Shown here: positions 1 to 8,072 of the stretch, piece after piece
Numbering within the stretch: the first letter of the stretch is position 1
How the letters are laid out: the number at the start of each line of letters is the position of its first letter
Assembly: GCA_017645945.1 (NCBI GenBank)
Contig: JAGCNL010000053.1
Location: forward strand, 71,816-135,815
DNA from: Salinivirgaceae bacterium
GTDB taxonomy: Bacteria > Bacteroidota > Bacteroidia > Bacteroidales > SZUA-534
Length of the DNA stretch: 64,000 bases
Reading direction: 5' to 3'
Notes under the pieces: generated by a model
Databases searched by the model: none
The model's input: only the letters and a program-made list of their open reading frames with translations
Told to the model about the DNA's origin: nothing
Translations under genes and position numbers: made by a program

Positions 1-508
1 TTGCAATCAACTTGAACTGGACGGCAGCGATTTCACATTCAGCAAAGACATTCTGGCAGGCAGCCCTTCATGGGGATTCTACGCTTACAACGACGGCATT
101 GGCTTTGTTACTGAAAATGAGAAATTTATCTACGACCGCACAGCAAAGCAGCTGATGAAATCTGATGTGAGCCACATCACCGATTTGCACATTCCAATGA
201 CTTGGATTGATGCCGAGCGCGCAAAAACCGACACAATTAAATATGACAATATCAGCAAGTTACCACATTATTTAAGTCAGGAATTTGGAACAAACATCAG
301 TTTCTCATTCAGTGCCGACACCACGCACGGCAACCTTCTGTTTGAAATTTTCTTATACAGGAAAGGTGTTTCATTTACCGCTGATAATGAAGATTTTACC
401 TACGTCAAAATCACGCCCAAACCATCAAAAAAAGATATAAGCGACGAGGCCATTATGCAAAGTCAGGCTTTTTTGCAAACTTTGCTGCTCGATTTCAATC
501 AAAAATGA
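1..508 (+). CDS. C-terminal part of a probable LTA-synthase-like sulfatase (partial)
   Basis: The reading frame is open from base 2 to the stop at 506-508, so the gene begins left of the window and only about 168 residues are visible. The first third (FTFSKDILAGSPSWGFYAYN, then a GFVT motif and an IYDR motif) resembles the tail that follows the sulfatase fold in Bacteroidota LTA-synthase-like membrane sulfatases, which transfer or cleave phosphoglycerol or phosphoethanolamine groups at the cell surface. The end (AFLQTLLLDFNQK) is also like the closing helix of that family. No catalytic metal ligands lie in the visible part, so this rests on tail similarity only. The next gene starts 5 bp downstream, suggesting co-transcription. 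An unrelated C-terminal domain remains possible. Confidence 0.42.
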   Translation, partial: CNQLELDGSDFTFSKDILAGSPSWGFYAYNDGIGFVTENEKFIYDRTAKQLMKSDVSHITDLHIPMTWIDAERAKTDTIKYDNISKLPHYLSQEFGTNISFSFSADTTHGNLLFEIFLYRKGVSFTADNEDFTYVKITPKPSKKDISDEAIMQSQAFLQTLLLDFNQK

Positions 509-512
509 GACA

Positions 513-1820
513 ATGATTGAGAAGAATAACCGAAAGGTCATAAATGCTTGGTGCTCATACGATATAGCCAATTCGGTCTATAGCCTGATTGTTGCGTCGG
601 CACTGTTTCCCATCTATTATGAGAACGTCACGGCAGAGGCATTTGGGAGCGGTTTGGTCAGTTTCTTCGGATTCCAGATAAGGAACACTGTGCTCTACGA
701 CTACGCCATCGCGCTTGGCTACGCAATTATTATTCTGATAACCCCACTCCTTTCAGGCATTGCCGACATGGGCGGCTACCGCAAGCGCTTCATGGTGCTG
801 TTCACCGTAATTGGTTCGGCGGCTTGTTCGGGATTGTATTTCTTCACAGGCAACAACATTGGTTTCGGTCTGCTGATGACCGTTTTAGCTGTTATCGGAT
901 GGGCGGGCGCAACGGTCTATTACAACTCGTTTCTGCCGATAATCGCCACCAACCGACTGCATAACATTGTGAGTGCCAAGGGGTTTGCATGGGGCTATCT
1001 GGGCAGCATGGTGCTGTTCATCTTATGCATCGCCATCATCTACACTTGGCAATTCTGGGGCTTTGGCAGCGAGGAGGCAGCCTACAGGTTCTCGTTCCTG
1101 CTTGTCGGTATTTGGTGGATAGGCATAGCACTAGTGGCTTTCAAGCATTTACAAGAGTTCAAGCCCAAAAGCAAAATCGATTCCGAAATCCTTTCAAAAG
1201 GCTTCAAAGAGATTGCCGAAGTGGCGAAAAACCTTTTCCGTCAGCGGATTATGAACCTCTTTCTGGTGTCGTTCCTGTTCTTGAGCATGGGCGTGCAGAC
1301 CATCATCCTGGTGGCAACGCTGTTCGGCAGCGTCGAGCTGCATGTTGGCACCATCGAGCTGATTATTGTGATTCTGCTCATTCAGTTCCTTGCCATGTTC
1401 GGTTCGGTTGTATTTGCAAGAGTTTCAAACCGATACGGCAACTTCACATCGCTGCTGATAATGCTCTCGGTTTGGGTGGCGATATGCGTGGCAGGATACT
1501 TCATTCAAAACACCGTCCAATTCTACATCCTGGCCGTTTTCCTCGGCTTTGTGATGGGTGGCATACAGTCGCAGGCACGCTCAACCTACGCCATGCTCAT
1601 ACCTGAAAACACCACCGACACAGCCTCTTACTTCTCGTTTTACGACATTACCGAGAAGATTGGCATCGTCATCGGAATGTTCGGTTTCGGCCTTATTGAG
1701 CAGATTTCAGGCTCAATGCGCAACAGCGTGGCACTCCTCTCCGTCTTCTTCATGATTGCCTTTGTGGCGCTTGTTTTTGCGGCCACCAAACGCAAGCTGA
1801 TGGCTGACAATTTCGAGTGA
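513..1820 (+). CDS. UMF1/Atg22-like MFS transporter
   Basis: A 435-residue, strongly hydrophobic protein with about twelve predicted membrane segments. The N-terminal signature (NAWCSYDIANSVYSLIV) is typical of the UMF1 family, the bacterial relatives of the yeast vacuolar amino-acid effluxer Atg22 within the major facilitator superfamily. The loop after the second or third helix contains the MFS-like motif GIADMGGYRKRFM. The substrate of bacterial UMF1 proteins is generally unknown; amino-acid or other small-molecule export is only a family-level guess. It begins 5 bp after the upstream gene and is followed by a promoter-like stretch, so it probably ends the upstream transcription unit. Confidence 0.88.
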   Translation: MIEKNNRKVINAWCSYDIANSVYSLIVASALFPIYYENVTAEAFGSGLVSFFGFQIRNTVLYDYAIALGYAIIILITPLLSGIADMGGYRKRFMVLFTVIGSAACSGLYFFTGNNIGFGLLMTVLAVIGWAGATVYYNSFLPIIATNRLHNIVSAKGFAWGYLGSMVLFILCIAIIYTWQFWGFGSEEAAYRFSFLLVGIWWIGIALVAFKHLQEFKPKSKIDSEILSKGFKEIAEVAKNLFRQRIMNLFLVSFLFLSMGVQTIILVATLFGSVELHVGTIELIIVILLIQFLAMFGSVVFARVSNRYGNFTSLLIMLSVWVAICVAGYFIQNTVQFYILAVFLGFVMGGIQSQARSTYAMLIPENTTDTASYFSFYDITEKIGIVIGMFGFGLIEQISGSMRNSVALLSVFFMIAFVALVFAATKRKLMADNFE

Positions 1821-1821
1821 T

Positions 1822-1857
1822 TTTGCTTGCTTTTTCGGGCGGCAGGGACTAACTTTG
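1822..1857 (+). promoter_or_regulatory. Bacteroidota-type promoter for the lipoprotein/radical SAM pair
   Basis: A TAACTTTG box at 1850-1857 matches the Bacteroidota -7 consensus TAnnTTTG, and a TTTG lies upstream at 1822-1825. The spacing (24 bp) is a few bases longer than the usual 19-21. It sits 26 bp before the lipoprotein start codon. This is pattern reading only. Confidence 0.45.
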
Positions 1858-1882
1858 CGTTAGTCTTAAAAAACTTAATAAA

Positions 1883-2311
1883 ATGAAAAAAATCCTTGGA
1901 TGTCTGCTTGCTCTTTTGGGCTTTGCAGGATGTGAATCAATCACAAATAGTGCAGAGGAATATGGTACGCCATACGTTGAATTCTCGATTAAAGGCGAAG
2001 TTACCGATGGTGAAAACGCGCTTGAAAATGTGGAAGTTAAATTGTTCCATCCGCATTTTTCAACTTCAAGGATGTCGGGAATGACCGATAAAGACGGAAA
2101 GTATCAAATATCTGCACGTGACATTGGTCCATACGATACCTTAAAATTAAAACTGATTCCCGACGATTTGAACAACAAATACGAGTGTGACACAGCCTAT
2201 GTGACGTTTTTAAAGTCAGATTTTTCAGGTAAAAAGAAAAAAGACTATTGGTTTGAAGGTTCTGCCGAAAAGACCGTGAACTTCACTCTCAAGAAAAAGG
2301 ATGGCAAGTAA
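1883..2311 (+). CDS. Lipoprotein of the rSAM/lipoprotein system
   Basis: A 142-residue protein starting with a lipoprotein signal peptide; the lipobox FAGC puts the lipidated cysteine at about residue 18. The mature part contains a carboxypeptidase-regulatory-like or transthyretin-like beta sandwich (FSIKGEVTDGENALENVEVKL, then TDKDGKYQI), a common surface fold in Bacteroidota. The stop codon lies 8 bp inside the next gene, which encodes a radical SAM/SPASM enzyme. This pairing and order match the family-level pair described for Bacteroidales as a putative lipoprotein with its dedicated radical SAM enzyme (TIGR04134/TIGR04133). I infer that the enzyme modifies this protein, but the modified residue is not known. 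The only cysteine after the lipobox is in a YECDT motif near residue 97. Confidence 0.78.
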   Translation: MKKILGCLLALLGFAGCESITNSAEEYGTPYVEFSIKGEVTDGENALENVEVKLFHPHFSTSRMSGMTDKDGKYQISARDIGPYDTLKLKLIPDDLNNKYECDTAYVTFLKSDFSGKKKKDYWFEGSAEKTVNFTLKKKDGK

Positions 2312-3377
2312 GAAAATCTCTCTTCGGAAGAAATTAGCACTTGAAATAACCAAGCAGGCAAGAAAAGACACCGTGCAGCAGCATCCGCTGATGACGCTTT
2401 TCTGGGAATGCACTTTGCGTTGCAACGCCGCCTGCCGCCATTGCGGAAGCGACTGCAAGGTCTCTCCCTCTGGCAAGGATATGCCCGTGGCTGATTTTCT
2501 GAAAGTTATCGGCTCAATCACTCCGCACGTAAATCCACACAAGGTGTTTGTGATTTTCACTGGCGGCGAGGCTCTTGTGCGGCCCGACATCGAGCAATGC
2601 GGCATTGAACTCTACCGCCGCAGCTATCCGTGGGGCATTGTGAGCAACGGTTACGCCCTGACCGAGAAGCGCCTTCTCTCCCTTCGCCGTGCTGGTCTGC
2701 ATTCAATGACCATCAGTCTCGACGGTTTTGCCGAAGCCCACGACTGGCTCCGCCGCGTGCCGAACGGCTTTCAGAAGGCGTCGGAAGCCATCAAACTGCT
2801 TGCCCAAACCACCGATGTTGTGTGGGATGTGGTTACGTGCGCCAATCAGCAAAACATTGATACTCTTGCCGATTTCAAGGAATATCTTTTGAGTATCGGT
2901 GTTAAGCGCTGGCGGATTTTCACGATTTTCCCCGTCGGACGAGCAGCCGAAAGTCCTGAATTACAATTGTCTGACGAGCAATTTACCCGTCTGATGCAGT
3001 TCATTGCCGAAACCCGCCGTGAAGGCCGCATACACGTGAGTTATGGCTGTGAAGGCTTTCTTGGCGGCTACGAGGCCGAGGTGCGCGACGCTTTCTACCA
3101 TTGCGATGCTGGCATTAGCGTCGGCTCGGTGCTGCACGACGGCTCAATATCGGCTTGTCCGAGCATCCGCGCCAATTATTCGCAGGGCAACATCTACAAA
3201 GACGATTTCTGGACTGTCTGGAACACCCGTTTCGAGCAGTTCCGCAACCGTGCGTGGATGAAAAAAGGCCCGTGCGCCGACTGCAAGATGTTCCGCTACT
3301 GCGAGGGCAACGGCTTCCATCTGCGCGACGAGAAAGGCGATTTGCTGTTCTGTCATTATCAGAGGATTGTTGAGTAG
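2301..3377 (+). CDS. Radical SAM/SPASM enzyme of the rSAM/lipoprotein system
   Basis: A 358-residue radical SAM protein. The [4Fe-4S]-binding CxxxCxxC motif is C41-N-A-A-C45-R-H-C48, preceded by an extra cysteine at 37. It is followed by the glycine-rich FTGGEALVRPDI strand near residue 90 and an SxDG strand (ISLDGF). The C-terminal quarter has a SPASM-type cysteine set: C in YHCDAG, C in SACPS, then CADCKMFRYCEGN and a final C in LFCHYQ. These would hold one or two auxiliary clusters. SPASM enzymes typically modify peptides or proteins. The start overlaps the upstream lipoprotein gene by 11 bp, a strong sign of coupled expression and of that protein being the substrate. The chemistry cannot be read from the sequence. 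Confidence 0.85.
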   Translation: MASKKISLRKKLALEITKQARKDTVQQHPLMTLFWECTLRCNAACRHCGSDCKVSPSGKDMPVADFLKVIGSITPHVNPHKVFVIFTGGEALVRPDIEQCGIELYRRSYPWGIVSNGYALTEKRLLSLRRAGLHSMTISLDGFAEAHDWLRRVPNGFQKASEAIKLLAQTTDVVWDVVTCANQQNIDTLADFKEYLLSIGVKRWRIFTIFPVGRAAESPELQLSDEQFTRLMQFIAETRREGRIHVSYGCEGFLGGYEAEVRDAFYHCDAGISVGSVLHDGSISACPSIRANYSQGNIYKDDFWTVWNTRFEQFRNRAWMKKGPCADCKMFRYCEGNGFHLRDEKGDLLFCHYQRIVE

Positions 3378-3754
3378 TCAATGGTTTAGAAGTTCAGAAG
3401 TTCAGAAGGTTTAACGGGTTTAAACGCTTCGCTGTTTAACGGGTTTAATCGAAGAATCAAAAATCTTAAATCAAAAATCCTAATTTCTAAATCCTAAATC
3501 CTAAATAATAATTACATTTGCGGTCGATGGAGCAAACTTTAGATTGTTAGAGTAATTCCATTTTATTGATTTGCACTTAAATGTGCAGTTTTTTTAAAGT
3601 TGGTTACTTATAACCACCCGACTTGAGAAACGGTCAATAAGAGTAGTAAAAGTAAATATTTACTATATAGACTCTGACAATCTGCCGAAGGTTCGCCACA
3701 AGCAGATAAAGTAAACAAGAAAGGTAGTTTTGTTTAATTTTTAAACGCTTGTAA
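3378..3754 (+). promoter_or_regulatory. Repeat-rich spacer plus structured leader upstream of the arginine decarboxylase
   Basis: The first 130 bp are degenerate AT-rich words (repeated agttcagaag, tttaacgggttt, aaatcctaa). A TACATTTG box at 3513-3520 fits the Bacteroidota -7 consensus and would give a 5' leader of about 230 nt. The leader holds a short hairpin with arms TGCAC/GTGCA (3572-3587) followed by seven T residues, which is terminator-like. A second hairpin has arms ATCTGC/GCAGAT (3680-3685 and 3702-3707) with an inner CGAA/TTCG stem. The layout suggests attenuation of the polyamine gene but does not prove it. Confidence 0.4.
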
Positions 3755-5212
3755 ATGAATCAAAACGAGGCGCCTATCTACGAAGCTCTGGAAGAATTCC
3801 GACGCAAGAAAATCGTACCCTTCGACGTTCCAGGCCACAAACGCGGACGCGGAAACCCTGAATTAGCCAAACTCTTTGGAAAACAGTGTGTTGAGATTGA
3901 CGTAAACTCAATGAAACCACTCGACAACCTGTGCCACCCCATTTCGGTGATAAAAAAGGCTGAAGACCTTGCCGCCGAAGCATTTGGCGCGGCCCACGCA
4001 TTCCTTATGGTTGGCGGAACAACATCGTCGGTGCAGACAATGGTGCTGACGGCCTGCAAGAAGGGCGAGAAAATCATTCTGCCGCGAAACGTGCACCGCA
4101 GCGTCATCAATGCGCTGGTAGTGAACGGCGCAACGCCCATCTACGTCAATCCCGATATGGACCGCCGACTGGGTATCGCCCTTGGAATGAAGATTTCGCA
4201 GGTTGAGAAGGCCATCGAGGCCAACCCCGACGCTGTGGCCATTCTGGTGAACAACCCAACCTACTACGGCATCTGTTCGAATCTGAAAAAGATTGTCGAG
4301 TTGGCGCACGCGCACAATATGCTGGTGCTGGTTGACGAGGCTCACGGAACTCACTTCTATTTTGGTGAGAATATGCCACTTACGGCAATGGCCGCTGGTG
4401 CCGATATGTCGTCAATCAGTATGCACAAATCGGGCGGAAGCCTGACGCAGAGTTCGTTCCTGCTCATCGGCAAAAGCGTGAGCCCTGGCTACGTTCGGCA
4501 GGTCATCAACCTGACACAGACCACAAGCGCGTCGTATCTGCTGCTGGCGAGTCTCGACATCTCGCGGCGCAATCTGGCCATCCACGGCAAAGAGGCTTTC
4601 GCCGAAGTGCAGCGTATTGCCGAATACGCGCGAACCGAAATAAACAAAATCGGCGGCTTCTACGCCTATGGTAAAGAGTTGATTAACAACGATAGCATCT
4701 ACGATTTCGACACCACAAAACTGACTGTCTTCACCCTTGATATCGGCTTGGCGGGAATTGAGGTTTACGACCTTCTGCGCGACGAGTACGACATTCAGGT
4801 TGAGTTGGGCGACATCGGTAACATATTGGCCTACATATCTATAGGCGACCGTATGCGAGAGGTTGAGAGGCTTGTGAGCGCGCTCTACGACATTCAGCGC
4901 CGCTACCGCAAGGAACGCACGGGCCTGTTCGACCACGAGTACATCAACCCGTCGGTGGTAATGACGCCGCAAGAGGCCTTCTACGCCGCCAAAGAGGAAA
5001 TGATTCCCATCCGCGAGACCAACGGCCGCATCTGCACCGAATTTGTTATGTGCTACCCCCCTGGAATCCCAATTCTGGCGCCTGGCGAGCGTATCACGCA
5101 GGAAATCATCGACTACATTCTGTACGCAAAAGAGAAAGGCTGCTCAATGACTGGCCCCGAAGACGAGAAAATCGAGAGGCTGAACGTGATTCGTGAGCAG
5201 ACGATTTATTAG
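3755..5212 (+). CDS. speA: Arginine/lysine/ornithine decarboxylase, aspartate-aminotransferase fold
   Basis: 485 residues, the length of Bacillus-type SpeA and related PLP-dependent Orn/Lys/Arg decarboxylases (major domain then C-terminal domain), not of the larger alanine-racemase-type SpeA of enterics. Family landmarks are PFDVPGHKRGRG near residue 25, the glycine-rich GGTTSS PLP-phosphate loop near 88, VDEAHGTH near 195 and the Schiff-base lysine in SMHKSGGS near 225. The C-terminal domain includes the YPPGIP motif. Arginine as substrate, yielding agmatine, is inferred from the nearby agmatinase-family gene, because motifs alone do not separate Arg, Lys and Orn enzymes in this family. It sits behind a long structured leader. 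The following HicBA pair separates it from the rest of the polyamine cluster. Confidence 0.88.
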   Translation: MNQNEAPIYEALEEFRRKKIVPFDVPGHKRGRGNPELAKLFGKQCVEIDVNSMKPLDNLCHPISVIKKAEDLAAEAFGAAHAFLMVGGTTSSVQTMVLTACKKGEKIILPRNVHRSVINALVVNGATPIYVNPDMDRRLGIALGMKISQVEKAIEANPDAVAILVNNPTYYGICSNLKKIVELAHAHNMLVLVDEAHGTHFYFGENMPLTAMAAGADMSSISMHKSGGSLTQSSFLLIGKSVSPGYVRQVINLTQTTSASYLLLASLDISRRNLAIHGKEAFAEVQRIAEYARTEINKIGGFYAYGKELINNDSIYDFDTTKLTVFTLDIGLAGIEVYDLLRDEYDIQVELGDIGNILAYISIGDRMREVERLVSALYDIQRRYRKERTGLFDHEYINPSVVMTPQEAFYAAKEEMIPIRETNGRICTEFVMCYPPGIPILAPGERITQEIIDYILYAKEKGCSMTGPEDEKIERLNVIREQTIY

Positions 5213-5314
5213 GTGCTGGGTATTGGGTGTTAGGTGTTGGTTAGGTTTTGGTTAGGTTTTAGGCAAAAGTGTGTAGAATTTGAATTATATTTGGACAAAG
5301 CAAATATTAAGGTT

Positions 5315-5728
5315 ATGGAAGTGAAAACGGCAGAACGGATTTCAACGAAGAAAAAAGTCAAACTTCGCGTTAATGCGACCGAAGGCAACAATACTGACTA
5401 TCAGTTTGTTATTTCGTTTTATGTATTTCAGGAAGGTGACGTGCAGATTGCCTATTGTCCGTCGCTCGACCTTTCAACTTCGGGAACGGATTATTTGGAC
5501 GCGGTGAAGAATTTCTACGAGTGCTTCCAACTCTATATCGAAAGTTGCCTTGAAATGGGCACGCTGACCGCCGATTTAAAAGCGCACGGATGGAAAATCA
5601 CAAAAAAATCCATCACGCCGCCGACGACACGAATGCAATTGAGAGACAAGCCAATGATTGAACTGCTGGAAAAAAACGTTAATTTTCAGCGCATTGTGGC
5701 ACCTGTCAGACTTTCGGCTCTGGTATGA
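5315..5728 (+). CDS. hicB: HicB-like antitoxin
   Basis: About 137 residues when started at the ATG at 5315; an ATG 81 bp upstream adds residues without family resemblance. The core (YQFVISFYVFQEGDVQIAYC, then PSLDLSTSGTDYLDAVKNF) has the degenerate RNase-H-like fold signature of HicB: a strand, the CPSLD turn, a TxGxxxxDA segment and an amphipathic helix. No clear C-terminal DNA-binding motif is visible, so autoregulation is uncertain. The stop overlaps the HicA start in an ATGA arrangement. HicB normally neutralises the partner toxin by direct binding. The order antitoxin then toxin is the reverse of the classical hicAB order but common in HicBA subtypes. Confidence 0.72.
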   Translation: MEVKTAERISTKKKVKLRVNATEGNNTDYQFVISFYVFQEGDVQIAYCPSLDLSTSGTDYLDAVKNFYECFQLYIESCLEMGTLTADLKAHGWKITKKSITPPTTRMQLRDKPMIELLEKNVNFQRIVAPVRLSALV

Positions 5729-5958
5729 AAAAACTGTCGAACATAACCATTGCTGAATTTCGAGCCGTGCTTAACAGTTACGGACTCAAAGTGTTACGGA
5801 CAAAAGGCGGACACGAGGCGTGGGCAAAAGAGGGAATGTTGCGCCCCATAATCTTCCAAACACACGTTGAACCCATACCTGAATTTATTGTAAAGAATGC
5901 CATTGTTGGGCTGAACATCACAAGGCAGGAATTTCTTGAAAGACTTGAGAATATTTAG
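5725..5958 (+). CDS. hicA: HicA-like mRNA interferase toxin
   Basis: A 77-residue protein of the HicA/YcfA family, which has a double-stranded RNA-binding-like fold and cleaves mRNA during stress. The key block is TKGGHEAW near residue 28-35, where the histidine is the expected catalytic residue. It is followed by a strand segment and the IPEFIVKNAI helix leading to a C-terminal helix. Length is normal. The start overlaps the upstream HicB-like gene by 4 bp, so the two are translationally coupled. The pair lies inside the polyamine biosynthesis cluster, and a lateral insertion there is likely. After the stop come about 150 bp of low-complexity spacer. Confidence 0.8.
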   Translation: MKKLSNITIAEFRAVLNSYGLKVLRTKGGHEAWAKEGMLRPIIFQTHVEPIPEFIVKNAIVGLNITRQEFLERLENI

Positions 5959-6108
5959 GATTTAGAAGTTAGGATTTAGGAATTATGATTTTTGATTTAC
6001 GATTTCTGATTAAAGGTGGCTCACGGCGCAATACGTCTGTTGTCTGTAGTCCGTTGTCTGTTGTCAAAATTCAATCAATCTATTAATCAATCAATCAGTT
6101 ATTGAAAA

Positions 6109-6972
6109 ATGGAATTCTGGTTTTCTGAACATCATACCGAAAACGTAAAGTTCTCTGTGAAAGTGGACAAGCACCTTTACAGCAACGAGACCGATTTGGG
6201 GCGCGTCGATATTTTCGAGTCGCTTGAATTCGGGAAGTTTCTGGCGGTTGACGGCTACATCATCTTCACCGAGCGCGACGAGTTCATCTACGACGAAATG
6301 TTGAGCCACGTGCCAATGGCCGTGCACCCCAACCCAAAGAGCGTGCTGATTTTTGGTTCAGGCGACGGCGGCGTGGTCGAGGAACTGCTCAAATACAAGA
6401 GCCTTGAACGCATTGACCTTGTGGAAGTTAACGACGGTGTGGTTGAAGCCTGCCGCAAGTTCTTCCCCGAAACGGCATCGAGTCTGGACGACGAGCGCGT
6501 GACCGTCTACACTGAAAACGCACTTCGGTTCATCCGACACATCGAGAACGAGTACGACGTGATAATTGTTGACTCGGCAGGATTCTACGGTCCTGGCGAG
6601 AGCCTTCTGACGCGCGAGTTCTACGGCGGCTGCTACAAGGCGCTCAAAGACGACGGCATTATGGTGAATCAGCATCAGAGCCCCTTCTACGAGGAAGACC
6701 GCATTGAGACGCAGAAAGCCCACAAGCGAATTGTTGACAGTTTCCCGATTAGCCGTGTGTATCAGGCACATATACCATCGTACCCGTCGGGTTACTGGCT
6801 GTTCGGATTCGCGTCGAAGAAGTACCGCCCCGTGCTCGACCTGAATGCCGACGCGTGGAACAAACTGGGAATCAAAACCGATTATTACACCACTAACCTG
6901 CACAAAGGCTGCTTTGCGCTGCCTGCGTATGTTGAGCGAATGCTTGAGGACGTGGAATCGATAAAAGACTGA
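6109..6972 (+). CDS. speE: Spermidine synthase homologue with altered substrate-site residues
   Basis: 287 residues, full length for the spermidine synthase family: an N-terminal beta domain (FGKFLAVDGYIIFTERDEF at about 41-59) then a Rossmann methyltransferase-like domain with the decarboxylated-AdoMet loop GSGDGG at 83-88 and VEVND at 105-109. In the canonical DS(T/S)DPxGP motif this protein has D155-S-A-G158-F-Y-G-P: the first aspartate is kept but the second, which contacts the diamine, is glycine. The later Q-x-E-S motif reads QHQS. Amine specificity may therefore differ from putrescine. No speD for decarboxylated AdoMet is in the window. It lies 6 bp before the agmatinase-family gene, suggesting action on agmatine or its derivative. 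Confidence 0.8.
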   Translation: MEFWFSEHHTENVKFSVKVDKHLYSNETDLGRVDIFESLEFGKFLAVDGYIIFTERDEFIYDEMLSHVPMAVHPNPKSVLIFGSGDGGVVEELLKYKSLERIDLVEVNDGVVEACRKFFPETASSLDDERVTVYTENALRFIRHIENEYDVIIVDSAGFYGPGESLLTREFYGGCYKALKDDGIMVNQHQSPFYEEDRIETQKAHKRIVDSFPISRVYQAHIPSYPSGYWLFGFASKKYRPVLDLNADAWNKLGIKTDYYTTNLHKGCFALPAYVERMLEDVESIKD

Positions 6973-6978
6973 CCGACA

Positions 6979-7830
6979 ATGCTTAACAAGAACATCGAAA
7001 CATTCATCGGCTGCGACGCCGAATACAACGACGCTCGGATTGTGATTTTCGGGGCACCGTTCGACTCTACAACATCGTTCAGGCCTGGCACGCGGTTCGG
7101 CAGCCACGCCATCCGCAGCGAGTCGTTCGGAATCGAGACCTACAGCCCCCGACTTGACCGCGACCTTGAGGACATCAGCGTGTTCGACAGCGGCGACATC
7201 GAACTTTGCATCGGCAACAGCCAAACGGCTCTCGAGCAGATTTCGGAACGCACGGCTATCATTCTCAACGACAAGAAGATACCGCTAATGATTGGCGGCG
7301 AGCATCTTGTCACTCTTGGCGCTTTCCGCGAAGTTCTGAAGGTGTACCCCGACGTGCACATCATCCATTTCGACGCCCACACCGACCTTCGCGACGAGTA
7401 TCTGGGCGTCAGTCTGTCGCACGCCTGCGTCATCCGCCGCTGCCACGATTTGATTGGCGACGGCCGCATTCATCAGTTCGGCATCCGCTCGGGTGAGCGC
7501 AGCGAGTTCCGCTGGGCCGCCGAAGGACACACCGACCTGCACAAATTCAATTTCGACGGTCTGGAAACCACGGTTAAACAACTGACTGGCAAGCCGATAT
7601 ACTTCACCATCGACCTTGACGTGCTCGACCCGTCGATATTCCCTGGCACTGGCACGCCCGAAGCAGGCGGCGTTGGTTTCAACGACCTGCTGAACGCGAT
7701 ATCGACAGTCTGCGACAACTGCCGTATTGTGGCCGCCGACGTGAACGAACTCTGCCCCACATACGACCAAAGCGGCGTTTCGACAGCAGTGGCGTGCAAG
7801 GTGGTTAGAGAGTTGTTGTTGAGTATATAA
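6979..7830 (+). CDS. speB: Agmatinase-family ureohydrolase
   Basis: 283 residues, normal for the arginase/agmatinase family. All manganese-binding motifs are visible: GGEHLVTLG near residue 103, FDAHTDLRDE near 130 and FTIDLDVLDPSIFPGTGTPE near 210-230. The enzyme removes urea from a guanidino compound: agmatine to give putrescine, or aminopropylagmatine to give spermidine as in the Thermus-type route. The gene is 6 bp behind the spermidine synthase homologue, so the two are almost certainly co-transcribed. That pairing makes aminopropylagmatine a realistic substrate; sequence alone cannot decide between the two. Confidence 0.87.
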   Translation: MLNKNIETFIGCDAEYNDARIVIFGAPFDSTTSFRPGTRFGSHAIRSESFGIETYSPRLDRDLEDISVFDSGDIELCIGNSQTALEQISERTAIILNDKKIPLMIGGEHLVTLGAFREVLKVYPDVHIIHFDAHTDLRDEYLGVSLSHACVIRRCHDLIGDGRIHQFGIRSGERSEFRWAAEGHTDLHKFNFDGLETTVKQLTGKPIYFTIDLDVLDPSIFPGTGTPEAGGVGFNDLLNAISTVCDNCRIVAADVNELCPTYDQSGVSTAVACKVVRELLLSI

Positions 7831-7910
7831 GGATTAGAGAGTTAGAGAGTTAGAGAATTAGAGAATTAAAAATGAATATATAAGCAAATGGTGTTAGGTA
7901 TTGGGTGTTT

Positions 7911-7933
7911 GTAGGGACGCGATTCATCGCGTC
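7911..7933. repeat. Truncated REP-like palindrome (GTAGGGACG family)
   Basis: GTAGGGACGCGAT-TC-ATCGCGTC has an 8-bp perfect inverted repeat with a 2-nt loop, but the right-hand flank lacks the matching CCCTAC. It belongs with the palindromes at 23872 and 48934. It lies between the agmatinase-family gene and the carboxyspermidine dehydrogenase gene, in a 240-bp spacer otherwise made of degenerate repeats. Confidence 0.5.
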
Positions 7934-8000
7934 AGCATATCGGATAGAATCGGCTGAAATCGGTTAGAGAGAAATCCTTAAAATCCATTAAATCTGCGTT

Positions 8001-8016
8001 CCCGATAGCTATCGGG
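8001..8016. repeat. CCCGATAGCTATCGGG palindrome, copy 1
   Basis: A 16-bp perfect palindrome in the spacer before the carboxyspermidine dehydrogenase gene. Near-identical copies, CCCGATAGTTATCGGG with a central G:T pairing in RNA, occur at 9495-9510 and 52067-52082. All three are intergenic. Confidence 0.6.
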
Positions 8017-8072
8017 GCTGCGTTCAAAAAAGAAATCGAAAATCATAAATCATCATTCAAAAATTAATAGCA

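Noticed and set aside
6358..7224. 288-codon frame antisense to speE and speB
   Set aside because: Both sense genes have complete catalytic motifs and the antisense frame spans their junction.
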